Notes under the pieces: model-generated
What the model was told of the DNA's origin: nothing
Databases searched by the model: none
What the model saw: the letters and a program-made list of their open reading frames with translations, nothing else
In this document: positions 47,297 through 59,384 of the stretch, one piece after another
Layout of the letters: the number at the start of each line of letters is the position of its first letter
How positions within the stretch are numbered: position 1 is the stretch's first letter
Translations under genes and position numbers: made by a program
NCBI GenBank assembly: GCA_027625915.1
Contig: JANTQA010000060.1
Coordinates: forward strand, 1,178,001 to 1,242,000
Length of the DNA: 64,000 nucleotides
Origin: Anaeramoeba flamelloides
Lineage: Eukaryota; Metamonada; Anaeramoebidae
Reading direction: 5' to 3'

Positions 47297-48179
47297 ACCA
47301 CACTTAGATCTAAATAAAAAAATAAAAATATTATAAAATAAATACATTTTTAATACATTTTTTTTGTTTTGACTTTAAAATATTTTCATGATTTTTTTAA
47401 TTCTAATCAATTAATAATAATACAATTAAAAAAATGATAACATTTGATGTAACTTTTAGTGATTTTTCTAAGGTATTGATTTCCATATTATTAATTATTT
47501 TAAAATAATATTTTCTTTGAAAGTTTTCCTAATCGTAGATTTCTAATATGGAATTAATATTAAATAACAATACTCAGAGTTCATATTTTGATTCTTTTTT
47601 GAAAAAAACCGAAAATAATTCTTTTTTTTATTCCATGGAATCAAACCATTCTTTTTTCTTCTAATGATAAGTCTCAATTCATTTCTTGTTTACCTTCGGG
47701 TATTCTTGGAAAAAGGTCATTCTCAAAATTTAAAAATTTAATAATTTTTTTTTTATTTTCAAAAAGAATTTCATATTTCTAAAAATAAAATATTTGGGGT
47801 TTTTCTTAAAATTTTGTTTTTCATCATATTTTCATAAAACCTGATGTTTTTATGTTTATTAATGAGAAGAAAATTATTTTACTTTGAAAAGGAATGGAAC
47901 AATTCTTTTTTTTTTTTTTTTAGAGTTTTGGTATCATAAAAGAAAAATTCTTTTTTTGATTCGATAGGATCAGAATAAAATAATATTTTAAATGTTTTTG
48001 AAAAATTATTATTAGAAGGTTCTTTAACAAGTGAGAAATGTTTGATAAAAATTGATTCAATTAGAATCATTTTAATCTATGATTCAAAAATTTAATAATT
48101 TTGAAATTCTAAAAATTCGAAAAATGGATTCATTTTGGCAACTCTGTTAATACTGGTTGGATTAACAAGTCTTGTTAGT

Positions 48180-48625
48180 TATTTCAAAATATCGTAAAAT
48201 CAAAAAAAAAAAATAACACTATTTTTGGAGAAAACAATGTATGATAAAATTCTAACAAAAAATGGACAATTTGGTAAGGCTAAAAACCAGTTTTTTTTAT
48301 AATTAAAACGTAGTACTAAAGTACCCCCCTTCGGTTTGAAGCTTTATTAAGGTTAATGCTTTTTATAAAAAAAATATTTTATGATCAAAAATAAAAAATT
48401 AAAAACCAATTTCATACTCTAGAAAAACATACCGAATACCAATTTCGATCAGAAACTTCCACCACTAAAAAATAAGGAAGAAATTGTTAATAAATACCCA
48501 GTATTATTATGATTATTGAACTAATGAGTGTTAACAATTTTGGAGCTGATGATATTAACCTTTGGATTATATTTAAGAAAGATCTGAAGAAATACACTTG
48601 CTCTTCTTTTTTTGGAAATAGCTCA
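48180..48625. mobile_element. Family B element, decayed copy
   Basis: Shares TTTTTGGAGAAAACAATGTA and the ending TTTTTTGGAAATAGCTCA with 6501-7082 and 54120-54709. The left end is lost or eroded. Confidence 0.5.
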
Positions 48626-49039
48626 ATTATGATGACAAATGATAGGACCATTTACAATTTTAAAATTTTATTCAAACTCCAATAAATAAATAATTCTAAT
48701 TACATACCCATCCACACCCCGAATTTTTTAATTTTAATAAAAAAAAACAAGGAATTTAACAAAGTTTTCATCCAAATATATGTTTTTTGAGCTGCTTCTT
48801 ATGTCCGGGGATTCTTATTATTATAGTGATAGATCAGTGAAAAAACAATAATGTTTTATATTTATTACAAAATTATATTTTAAATAACGATTCAAGTAAC
48901 AGAGTAAAATCAATTTTAAAAAAAAGTTTGGTACAATTTCTAATTTTGAACATTAATAAAAATTGCAGTATAAAGTAAGATCTATTAATAAAAGAAAAAA
49001 TAAATGATTAAAAACAAACTGGGGGATTAAACACAATAC

Positions 49040-49325
49040 CTGTTTTTTATAATATTATCTTTTTCTATCGGATTTTATTTTAATTAATCTAATATTAAAA
49101 ATTTATTTAAAAAATTGAATATTTTTCAAGATCTCCAAAAGACTCTCATGATTTTGATAATCAAGACCGATTTAAATTGTATTTGTGGTTCGATTAAAAA
49201 TTAAATAATTGATTATTCTTGAAAGTGAATTTATTTCACCTATTAATTGTTTTTACTTTTCAAATTCAGTAATTTTCACAATTAAAAACCGTATTGAACG
49301 TTTTTTCTTAAATGATAAAGTCAAA
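49040..49325. repeat. Family P repeat
   Basis: Aligns with 56265-56560 (TTTTTATAATA-TATCTTTT, AGATCTCCAAAA, CAATTAAAAACCGT-TTGAAC). Ends not resolved. Confidence 0.55.
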
Positions 49326-49393
49326 AAAAATTCAATATAAAAGAGCATATATAAAACCCACTTTCAAGATTAAAAATAAATTTATTGATAATT

Positions 49394-49928
49394 AAGCCCC
49401 ATTCCAAAAATTTGGACACACCCAAAATCAAAAATAGGCAAAAAAACCCACAATTTATTGTATTTTTCCAATCGTAATATAAAACAACATTTAAGTTACC
49501 TAGTATTAATGTTTCAATAAGTAATCATTTTAATCAAAATAAAAGAAAAAAAGATAAAACTCAAAAAATCAAAAAATAGGTGTGTCCGAAATAATGAAAC
49601 GAGCGGAACAAAAAATATATTGGTAAATTTGTTGAAATTTCACCAACAATTGTTGATTGATCAAATGATAAGATACCATCTACCAATTTTATGTGGTTTT
49701 CCTTTTTAACAAACTCAACACTAACCTTCTATCAACCATCGAAAAAAAATCCAGATCTAACAAAACAGATTAGGTAACTGCAAAAAATGAAATGAAAACC
49801 AAACGAAAAAGGCAAAAAATGAAATAGTTTGTAAAATCAAAATTCTTTCCAAATTGAATTTAAAGTGCAGTATTGTTATTCTTTCAACTGTTTAAACTGT
49901 GTCCAAATTTTTGGAATATAGTTTATAT
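49394..49928. mobile_element. Family C TIR element (better-kept copy)
   Basis: CATTCCAAAAATTTGGACAC at the left and GTGTCCAAATTTTTGGAATA at the right form about 20 bp perfect inverted ends, with TA adjacent. Full-length match to 1769-2308. Confidence 0.75.
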
Positions 49929-50563
49929 TCTGAAATGAAAAATCATTTACAGACTTTAAAAAATTGATTATTTTTTATTAGGCTACAAGGTTCTGCATGC
50001 CCTTTCTTTGCCGTTTAATACTTGTAATCATAAAAAAATTTATTCTTTTTATTTTTGCTTTTTTTTTTATTTCCCAATATATGAGAAATAGGAAGTTATT
50101 CTTCCCCACAAAATAAATCAATAACAATCTATGAACCCTTTTAACTTTTTTGAAATTCCATAATTTAAATTGACTTGGTCCCCCCATTTTTTTTTTTTAT
50201 TATTAATATTATTTGGAGAAAGTAAAAGTAATATATAACCATTAAAAGAATTGATAAACTTGTGCATGATTCAATTTTAAACAAACTGGAATAGTTTAGA
50301 TTGTATCATAAACAACTCAAATTGTTCATTGCAAAACTTAAACAAACACAACTTAACTGAAGCGAAACGAATCATTTTCATATCAATCGAAGCGAACTGG
50401 AAAACCTTTTCAAATCAAAACTAAAATCCACGGAAACATACAGGCTATATCTAAAAAATAATCCATAAAATTCAATTTTGAAACGCCTTAAAAAAAAAAA
50501 TTCAAATTAAATTTTTTATTATTTATATCAAAAATCATTAAATATAAATACAACAATCGATTA

Positions 50564-53211
50564 TTATTTACCAATAACATAACTTAGAATTTTGGAAGTT
50601 TCGAAAATTTTTTGGAATTGAAAAATAAGAATAATAATTAAAATAAGATCAATTAATAAAATGAGACCAATTGCTACCCACCCAATTCCACCAAGCACAT
50701 ATTCGCTAACTAGAACATCTAAAGGGACATGCTATTGAAGAAAATAATATTAATAAATAAATTTAATTAATTAAAATTTTAATATTTTTAAAAAAAAGAA
50801 AAGGATCAGTTTTTTACATTTGAAATTGATCTCTGAAAAATTCTAAAAAAATTGGGATTTTTATTATAATTCTTGATTTTTTTTATTCATCGGTTTTTAA
50901 ATTTTTTTGACTCTTTTAATTTTTAATGGTTTGTAAAAAAATTCATTTTAACAAATAATAAAGTGATTTTTTATTTTTTCCATTTTCTTTCCCTAGTTGA
51001 ATCTTCTTTATATTGGGAAGAAGAGTTACAAAGGAAAAAAAAATCAAGTGGTTACTTGCTAATACTGTGATAATGAAACACAAAAAGGAGAGTAATTTGA
51101 AAATAAAAACGAAAAAGCAAAGGCTAAAAATTACCAAAAGTTCAATTTTAATCAGATCAAAAAAAAAAAAGAAATTACAACAATTAAACAATGATCCCCA
51201 AGTGAACATTCATGATCAATTATTAATATATCAACCAAAAGTATTGTGGCTGTGATTTTGGGAGCCCTTAATTAAAGAAAGCAATGTTTTTTTATTTTTT
51301 TGATTTTTTACTAATTACTTCTGGTTAACCCCTTTTTAAATTTCTTTTTTTATTTATTTTTTTCTTTTTTTCGATTTAATTTTTTGCTTTTGCTTTTGAA
51401 ACATAAAACAAATTGTGTGTGTCTTTTCCTTGAACAATCGTGAAATCTATGATTTTATGCTATAATTACCTTTGAGGAAATTTAAGTAAAAGGACATTCA
51501 GAGTGTAATTTACACTTCTTCCATCAATAGTAATAATAAGTGATTTTTACAGTCGAAACAAAAACAACCAAAATCCAATCAAAAGAAGTTTTCTAATTAT
51601 TTATATATACATGCAACTAACTATTGTATATATTTTGTTTGAGTTTATCTACAAAACGTTGTTTGTGTTATTAATGGTGTGGCAGTACCATAACATCGAC
51701 TGAAATTGAAATACGTGTAGGTTTATTAAAAAGTGTATTGGTGTACTTCGTTTCTATATTCCCAAAAAATTTTAAATTAAAAAAAAATGAAAAATTTTAA
51801 TTCGACTAATATTCACAATTAAAATTTCAGAGAAAAGTATTTTCAAAAACAAAATTAAAAGAAATTTTGAGAAATTTATGTGATTTTTTTTGAGAGATTA
51901 TTTTTTTAAGGTTGAATACTAAATCCATTCAATTTATATTTGTAGATTTTATTTTTATGAAAAATTTAGTAATTATTTGAAAATATTTTATCGACAAATA
52001 TTCCACAAACCCAACTATTATAGAGATTCTTAAAAAAAAAAAAAAAATAAGAATTATTTTTTTTGAAAATTTTACTTAGAAATGAGAATTTCGGGTTTCT
52101 TTAGTATTTGTGCAAAATCATTTCAGCCAAAGGGGATCAGTTGAGGCGAGTGAATTACATGTGTTTAAGGGTTTAAATGGCTATTAGAAGGAAATTTCAA
52201 AATTGAAATCATTTTTTGACATTTTTCCTCATTTTGAATTTTTATTTTTTTCGATTTTTTCGATACACAATTCATTTGCAATTTTTTTTTTTATTGCAAG
52301 ATCGGTAGTCACATTTGGTAAAAACCCTGTTATTGTAACGCTATTGAAACAGTAAAAATGATTGAAGAGAAATCATATTTATTTCTATTGGAATTTTATT
52401 TGGATCTTCAATAGTAAATCAAAATGAAACTTGTTGTTTTTCTCAACATATGTAGAACTAAGAATTTGAGTTTTACTATTTTTTTAGAAAATTTATAGAT
52501 TTATTCATTTTATTTCATCCATGATATCAACTATTCTTCGAGGTGTTTTTCTAATTAGTTTTTATTTACTCTCGCAATGGTCAATTATAAAAAATAATTG
52601 ATAGTTGAAAAAAAATGTTATGCACCTTTGACTGAAACAAAGTTTATATAAACTAAAATTCAAAATTTTCCACACCAGATAAAACGATCCAAACAATCAC
52701 AATAATACAATTTCATTGAAATTGGAGATAATTTTGCTTTTTGAAAAATATAAAAATCATTTTTTCATCTTTTAGTTTTTCTTTTTCATTTCATTGTTTC
52801 AATTACGTAATTTGTTTCGTTGGATCAATTTTTTTTTCAACAATTGATATTATGTTATGGTCAAGTTGTTCCAAATAGAAAAACTCAAATAAAATTAGTT
52901 GGTAGTATCTAACCTTTGATCGATCAATAATCCTAATAGAATTTCAACAAATTTACTAATGTATTTTTTTGTTTTGCTCTCTCCAAAATTTTTAACATAC
53001 CCATGATTTATTTGTATTGATAATTATTTATTTTTTTGTTTTGTGAGTGTTGTAAATGATAAATAATTGTTCACGTTTCAATTCGTATTATTGTCCTAAT
53101 TTAGTATTTCTCGAGGATTTATTTAATAAGTTTTTTTTTTCAAAAATTTCATTTTGGTGTGTGGAAAATTTTGAATTGGAGTTTATATTACATCTATATC
53201 TCAATGTATAG

Positions 53212-53242
<31 letters not shown>

Positions 53243-54017
53243 TTCTCAAACTTTAGAATGAAGAATTATTCTAGAATATTTCAAAAAGTTCTTAATGTTT
53301 AAATGTATATTTTGTGTAGATTTTGGTTGAATTTTATGTTAATTTTTAATAAATTCAAAAAAATTTATATACAAATATGTTTTGCATAAAATTTAAAAAA
53401 TGAGTTTTGGTTGATCAAAATGAAACTAAATTTAGAATAGAATCAAAAATTAAATACACTTTATAAAAAAATCTGAATGATCAATTTCCAAGAAAGAAAA
53501 AAAAGATCGGATGAATGAACAAAAAAAATAAAAAAAAAAAAAAAGAAGAAGCAAACATCTGCATAAATTTCTGCATCCCAACTAAAATGCTCTCCGAGCT
53601 GTTGTGCTGTATAATTCATTGTATGGAAATTAAAGTCAATTAATAATTGATAAACAGATCCATCAAAAGTAAGATCGAACTCTGAACGTTCAGCATAAAA
53701 CCAAAAGGGCATGTTCATTGTCCCATTTATTGCTGATGTATTCATCACTAATGAAAAATCACCAAGGCCAAAGTCTAAATCATCATAAGAAATAAAATCT
53801 GTTTTTGATATTTTGCTTGAAGAAAATTCAGAAAAACATGCCTTTTTCGAGAAAATTAAAAAATGTTGTGTGTTTGGATCTGGCTTATAATAACCCCTTT
53901 TATTTTCATTCTCACCCGCCGAATCAGGGCATTTCATTAAAACTGTTGTTAAAAAGCTTGTTTCTCCAGTTTTAGATTCCAGGCGAAATTGTTGTATAAA
54001 GAAATTACTCCCAAAAA
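50564..54017 (-). CDS. Unrecognised membrane glycoprotein-like protein, last two exons (5' end missing)
   Basis: Exon (n-1), 54017-53557, gives about 153 residues starting FGSNFFIQQFRLES, with an acceptor TATAG just before it. It contains MKCPDS and KKACFSEF cysteines and three N-glycosylation sequons (NTS, NGT, NYT). The spacing of its first half (strand, Cys, Asp/Gly turn, aromatic strand, Ala-Cys) is faintly like lumenal domains of M6P-receptor/Atg27-type proteins, but I would not assign it. The final exon 50731-50564 (55 residues, after acceptor AATAG) carries one strong transmembrane helix (LGGIGWVAIGLILLIDLILI) and a short FQKIFETSK tail. The two join in frame (phase 0) across a 2825 nt intron with donor GTTTGC. 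An upstream exon with a signal peptide should exist above 54018, but I could not find it convincingly. Confidence 0.6.
50995..51065 (+). repeat. Segment shared with 9885-9955
   Basis: Both copies read GTTGAAT...TATTGGGAAGAAGA(A/G)TTAC...TCAAGTGGTTAC and in one frame give VE-x-x-LYWEEEL or VEFLFYWEEELLRRK. It may be a repeat or a copied exon scrap. Confidence 0.45.
51430..51530. repeat. Inverse copy of the 22738-22830 repeat
   Basis: AATCGTGAAATCTATGATTT ... AGAGTGTAATTTACACTTCT, reverse complement of the 22.7 kb sequence. Confidence 0.55.
52110..52615 (+). mobile_element. Family F element in the membrane-protein intron
   Basis: Collinear with 36165-36665 (AGCCAAAGGGGATCAGTTG, AAGATCGGTAGTCAC, TTTCTATTGGAATTTTATTT, AATAATTGATAGTTGAAAAA). 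Confidence 0.65.
52640..53190. repeat. Family M repeat, uninterrupted copy
   Basis: Collinear with 12305-12634 plus 13466-13700 (TATTATG/ATTGTGGTC-GTT, CCAAAATTTTTAACATACC, AATTTTGAATTGGAGTTTAT). It shows the state before the LINE insertion at 12.6 kb. A TA array follows at 53213-53236. Confidence 0.68.
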
Positions 54018-54119
54018 CTATAATTTATATATTAATGAAAAATTGTTGTTAATGTAAAGAAAGAAAAATAAATATTTATTTTTGATAATGAAGAACCCTT
54101 TAAATCCCACTAAAAGTAT

Positions 54120-54709
54120 AAGGTATTTCCAAAAAAGTGGGGCATTTTTTTTTTTTACATTTCATAAGAAATCATCTTTGTTAGTGGATGTATTCGTCCA
54201 TTGAAAATGCATAATTAGGTTAAATATTAATACCAATTGAATAAATTGCTCAGGTATTTATTTCAAAATGTGTTCATTGCAATAATTCCAAAAAAAAAAA
54301 AAAAAAAAATCGCACTTTTTTTGGAGAAAACAATGTACGACCAATTTCAATTAAAAACTGGAAATATGGAAAGGGCACAAACGATTTTTTAAACAATCAA
54401 ATGCATTTATATGTTTTCAATTCTATTTGAAAATTTTTTTGAGATTATAAAAGTTAGGAAAACGATTTTTTAGATCAAAAAGAAAATAATAAATGCCAAT
54501 TTTCAGCCCTAAAAAATATCAGATAAAATCGAGGTCAGAAAATTTAATATCTTTTATTTATGTAATACAATACTAAGAAAAAATTGAATTATTATCAAGA
54601 ATTAATAAATGATATATAATGATTTTGTAGATTTAAATACCTTTTTGAAGATTGAGTTGAATAAATATATTTTAAAATGAATTTGTATCACTTTCTTGGA
54701 AATAGCTTA
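54120..54709. mobile_element. Family B TIR element (full copy)
   Basis: TATAAGGTATTTCCAAAAAA at the left and TTCTTGGAAATAGCTTATA at the right are inverted ends bordered by TA. Collinear with 6501-7082. Confidence 0.75.
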
Positions 54710-56264
54710 TATACAAAAGAGCCCACATTTTAAAAAACCTTATTTTTATTTAACTTTTTTCATTTTTTAAGAAATGAAAAAATACTTTTAAAATTTTATT
54801 TTTAAACTCATTAATGTACTTCAGTGAACATTTATTTTACCAAAAAAAGTTGTTAATTTTTAACTTTTTGCATAACTTCATTTAGAAGAAACATTATTAG
54901 TTAACAAGACATCTTTAATCAATGATTGGTTTTAAAGGCATACAATAATTTAGTTCAACAAATCTGATTTTTCAGACAGTATTAATAATTTGTTCAAATT
55001 TATTGTAAAAAATTATAAAAATCTTTTTTCTTCATAGTTACCTAGCCGTTTGTTATATTTCCGAAACATTTTAAATATAAATAATAATTTTTAAATTTAT
55101 AATAAATTATTTTGAATACTCAAGAAGTATTTATTGTGATTTATGGATGTAAGATCCAAATGATTTCGTTCACATACATTACAAAAAAAACACCCATTTA
55201 TATTGGTTAAAGTAAATACAATCATTTATCCCCAGATTAATTTAAATTATTTTTACAAAACAGATAGTTTTTTTCGTTTTTTATTGATTTATTCTATTGT
55301 AAATACCCACTTATCCCAAAGTAGTTATTAAGATGCAGTATTGGTTTATGTTTAAATAATTGGGCTTTTCTGAGTTATTAATGCAAAGGTACCAATAACT
55401 GACTTGAATGGAAAATTAACTGAATAAATATCTTATTAGGTTTATTTTTAAGGAATTTTGAGTTATTTCTCATTTTTACATTTTTTTTCAAATACAGGCT
55501 ATAAAAGAAAATTTTTGAATTTTTCGAAAAAATAGTTTTTTTAAAGTTTTTAAAAAACACCCAAAAATATAAAAGAATTTTCTTTTGTAAGATTAAAAGC
55601 GAAATGAAAGAAAATAATTACAATCACTGTTGTATAAAAAATGTTAGATTTGAACAAATCTCTATTCTTATTAAGAGAAAATAATTGAAAAAATTATCAA
55701 TTTTTGAAATTTTCGATTTTTAATTGTAAATATTTCTAAAAAATCAACTATTTTTAAAATAGCATTAAATATCAAGATTAAAAACCAAATGTCCAAACGT
55801 ATAAATACAAAATTCAAATTACTAAACTTATAAAAACTTTATTTTAAAATAATATTTAAAATGGTAGATTTGGAAAATAGAGATAATTCTTTATTTTAAG
55901 AAAGATTTGGTTTGAAAATAAGGCATTGGGTTTGACAACAATCTATTTGAACTACCTTGATGAAATTGGAGTTAAAATGATCTAAATTAGATACCTCATT
56001 TATTAAAACGCTTCAATCCTGATTTACGTTCTTATTAACTTTTAAAAATATTTGTGATTTTGATCATTTTTACTTATTTGAATTAAATTTTTTAAACATG
56101 TAGATTAAAAAAAAATAAAAATTTTTTAAATGGCGGAAAAAAATGAAGCAGAAAAAAAATCCAACACAATTTTTAATTGTGAAACTTTAAGAGAACCTGA
56201 AAAGAAAAAGTAAGATCTATAATTTAAAAAAAAAAAAATGATAAAAGACAGAATGAAAGTATTA

Positions 56265-56560
56265 AGCACATTATCAGTTTTTATAATACTATCTTTTGGT
56301 CTAGGTTTTTATTTGATTGTTCTATTATTAAAAATTTGTTGAAAAAATTGACTATTTTTGAGATCTCCAAAACCACTCATTGGATTTTTAGATAATCCAA
56401 GTAGATTTCAATTGTGTTTGTTGGTTTGGTTGAAAATAATATAATGAGTTATTCTTTGGAGTTAATTTATTTCTTTTTTTAATTGATTTTGCTTTTCTTT
56501 TTCCGTAGGGTTTCCAATTAAAAACCGTGTTGAACTTTTTTTCTTGTTTTCCTTTTTTTT
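56265..56560. repeat. Family P repeat
   Basis: Second copy of the 49040-49325 sequence, moderately diverged. Confidence 0.55.
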
Positions 56561-57593
56561 GTCGAATGTCTATCACTTTTCAATTTAAAAAGATCAGGTT
56601 TTTGTTTAGGCTGTTTGAGTACCCCCCTCTGCTTTTTTTTTTTTCCACAAACGCCATTAAAAAACAATAAAATAGTGACAAAAGAAAAGCAAAATTAAAT
56701 AACCTTTCTAAAAATATTTCCAAGATCAAAAAACTTCTTCATCCTTCACCATTTAACAAAAGTGAATTTAGGCTATCACTGAAGAGAGCCTTGGAATTAA
56801 TCTATCTTGGGTTTTTTGTTGGATTAGATCCTGGTTTTCTGTACTGAAAGAGATATGGATACTGTTATTTGCATTTTCAATGTAAAAAAATTTTATCTTT
56901 CAGCGAGATCTTTTTTTATTTTATAAGCAAGCCTAAAGAAATAGAATGAAATTGAAGATGATCTCTTTTTTTTGTGTGTGTATACAATTTTGGTGTTTGT
57001 GTTGAGATATTTTAGGTGGAATTACAATTCGAAATGAAAAGGAAATATTGAAGGAATGAAAAAAAAAATTCAATAAGATGAAATTTTGGACTGAATTAAA
57101 TTTTGGTAATCAACAATACAATAAACAAACACCGACTTTAAAGAGTGGTTTTGTTGATCAACAAAGTTAATAATTCCAAAAACTTTCAGAAAAAAGAGAA
57201 AAGAGATTTCGCATTTCTTTGATTTTACTTTTGTTTGAATGACCAACGAAATTTTAGGACTTACTTTTCTAATAAAAACTCTGTTCAGTTACAGCCATTT
57301 GAAAAAAGTAAGTCCTAAAAGTTTCAGAAAGTGACACTCTCAATGCTTTCAAAAATATGAGTCAAAGAGTTTGAGAAACACTTTTAACAACTTATTCTAT
57401 CACTTTTTTCAAACAACCATTGACTTTTGTTTTGTTTTTTGAAATTACAAAAAAAGTTTGGTTTATTGCAAGTCTTTCTTTGCTTTTTATTTTTATTTTT
57501 TATTTTGGAGTTTATTTGAATCCCGCCAACATAACAAATGTAAGGCAGGTTTTGAAATTCTGAAAAATTGAAAATACATTTAATCTTTTGTTT

Positions 57594-57821
57594 TTAATTA
57601 AAAGTAGGGTTGAAATTTTTACTTGGGTTTTGGGTGTCAGCGGTTCCAGTATGTTTACACTCAAGAGACTGCCTTACTTCAGGATCTTGATTTGTGACTG
57701 AGCAAGTACATAGATTTGAGTTTGGTGGACAAGCAGGGTATTGGACTCCTCTATTTGGGTTGATTATTGTAGTTGATCCGTCTTCGTGTCGAAAGACAAT
57801 GTCTTCAGTTCTTTGATTCAT
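57594..57821 (-). CDS. Small hypothetical protein with Cys-rich centre, or a first exon
   Basis: 75 residues starting MNQRTEDIVFRHEDGSTTII. A stop codon lies immediately upstream in frame, so this ATG is the likely start. Unlike the noise frames nearby, it is not dominated by Phe/Leu/Lys/Asn and has balanced composition with Pro, Gly, Thr, Asp and Cys (ACPPNSNLCTCS). No signal peptide or membrane segment. I do not recognise the family. A good splice donor (GAA|GTAAGG) lies within it after NQDPE, and a weaker one (GAGT|GTAAAC) after RQSLE. It could therefore be the first exon of a longer gene; the second donor has the phase needed by the exon at 54017, but the lack of a signal peptide argues against that link. 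Confidence 0.5.
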   Translation of the reverse strand: MNQRTEDIVFRHEDGSTTIINPNRGVQYPACPPNSNLCTCSVTNQDPEVRQSLECKHTGTADTQNPSKNFNPTFN

Positions 57822-59384
57822 TTACAATTGTATAGGTTCATAGAAAAAAGACAAAGAAAAATTTTTTTTAAAAAAAGAAATTTCCAAAAGCAAAAGTTTA
57901 AGGCTGCGAAAGAACGGCAACATAAACTACACCCCGATTAAAAATTAAAAAGGAAAGTCAAAATATTACATAAAGTCCTCAAGTGTTTGAGAGGTATTTA
58001 TTAAATTCAAAATTAAAAGTTTGAGAATAAGAATGAGACAAACAGAAAAGTATTTTTTCATTTCAATAAAAAATAAAATTTTGTAAAAACTGGTAAATTC
58101 AAATAAATGTATGACAATTTTTAGTTCATTTTTTATTATTCAAATATTTTCCTTAGCTTTGGTTTTAGCTTTTTATTGATTGAAATTTCAGAAATTTGAT
58201 AAAATTTGTAGATCTCCAAAATACCCTTGACAAAGAGTTGTTTCGAAAGTAGCTTTGAAGAATTTCATAAATGGAGAGTGAACTAACAATTTTATAGTAA
58301 CTTTCTTGAATTTTATATCAGCCATTTGTTTCTGTTTATCTATTTCAGCGATCTTAAAAAGATTTCATTTTGAATTAAGTCAACAAAGATTAGAGTTTAG
58401 GTATGAATGTTTTTACCTTTAAGTTTTTAAGAAATTGGTTTCTTGTAAAATATTTCTCCAATTTGTAGTTTTTATTCTGCTTGTAGTGGGACTTATTTAT
58501 TTTATTTGTAATTGCTAAGTTTCTCATGGAGTTTGATTTGATTTCTATTTTTCCTGCTTTTGTCAAAATAATAGGTATAGAAAAGTTTAATCTGTATTTC
58601 AAAATACAAAGCGTGTTTTTTTGTAATAGAAGTCCTAAATATTAATCGAACAAAAAAAACAACAATAAACCCAAAGTTAAACAATCATAGTAATTTCTTA
58701 AAGTTTACTTATTAAAAAGGAAATTCAAGAAATTAAGGATCTAATTGGACAATTTATCTCTATAAAAAGAGTAAAATTTTGAAGAAAATTTTATATATCA
58801 AAAAAATCCAAAATAATTTCAAAAAAATTGAGTATAATAAGAAAAAATTTAAAACAAATTGCAAGAACAATTTAAAATTTTCTTAAAACATCAAGGAGTT
58901 TACAACCAAAGTTGATTTGAACTTAAGTGTATAATTAGAAAGTAAATCGGATACTACATTGGAACATGAAGAAAAAAAAGCACCAATAATATTTTGAAAT
59001 ACATCAAATATGAGAAAATAAAATTGAAAAAAAAAAAAGGTTAGACAAAACTATGACTTCAATTTTCATTTTAAACATTGTTAATTCAGTTTATTCACAA
59101 AAGAATCAATAGTATAGCTCTTAAAAATCTTGAGGCTGTTGTATTCATTGCTGTTAATAGTACTATAGTTGTTAAAAGTCTCTAGTCTACAAAAAGGTCT
59201 ATTTTGGGGTAAAAAGGATTATATCGAAACGACAATGAATTTTCTCTAAAATTCAACTTTTGGATATTTTTTTAAAAAAAATAATAACTCATAGTTTTGG
59301 AAAACACTCTACTCATCTTAGAAAACCCAAATTAGGAAAAAAAAAATAACCGATGATAAATATTGAAGTGTATTTCAAGTGTCC

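Larger units (their letters stand above)
47244..50563. other. Convergent intergenic region with decayed repeats
   Basis: Holds a decayed family B copy (48180-48625), family P (49040-49325) and family C (49394-49928). No gene-like reading frame; frames near 47879 and 49978 are composition noise. Confidence 0.55.
54018..57593. other. Upstream of the membrane-protein exons: family B and P repeats, no clear exon
   Basis: Contains the family B copy (54120-54709) and a family P copy (56265-56560). Missing 5' exon(s) of the minus-strand membrane-protein gene may lie here. A short hairpin around 57250-57320 pairs TTTTAGGACTTACTTTT with its inverse. Confidence 0.5.

Noticed and set aside
50943-51255. 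Overlapping plus and minus frames of 80-88 residues
   Set aside because: Low-complexity Lys or Phe runs in the membrane-protein intron; only the short YWEEEL word is worth keeping.
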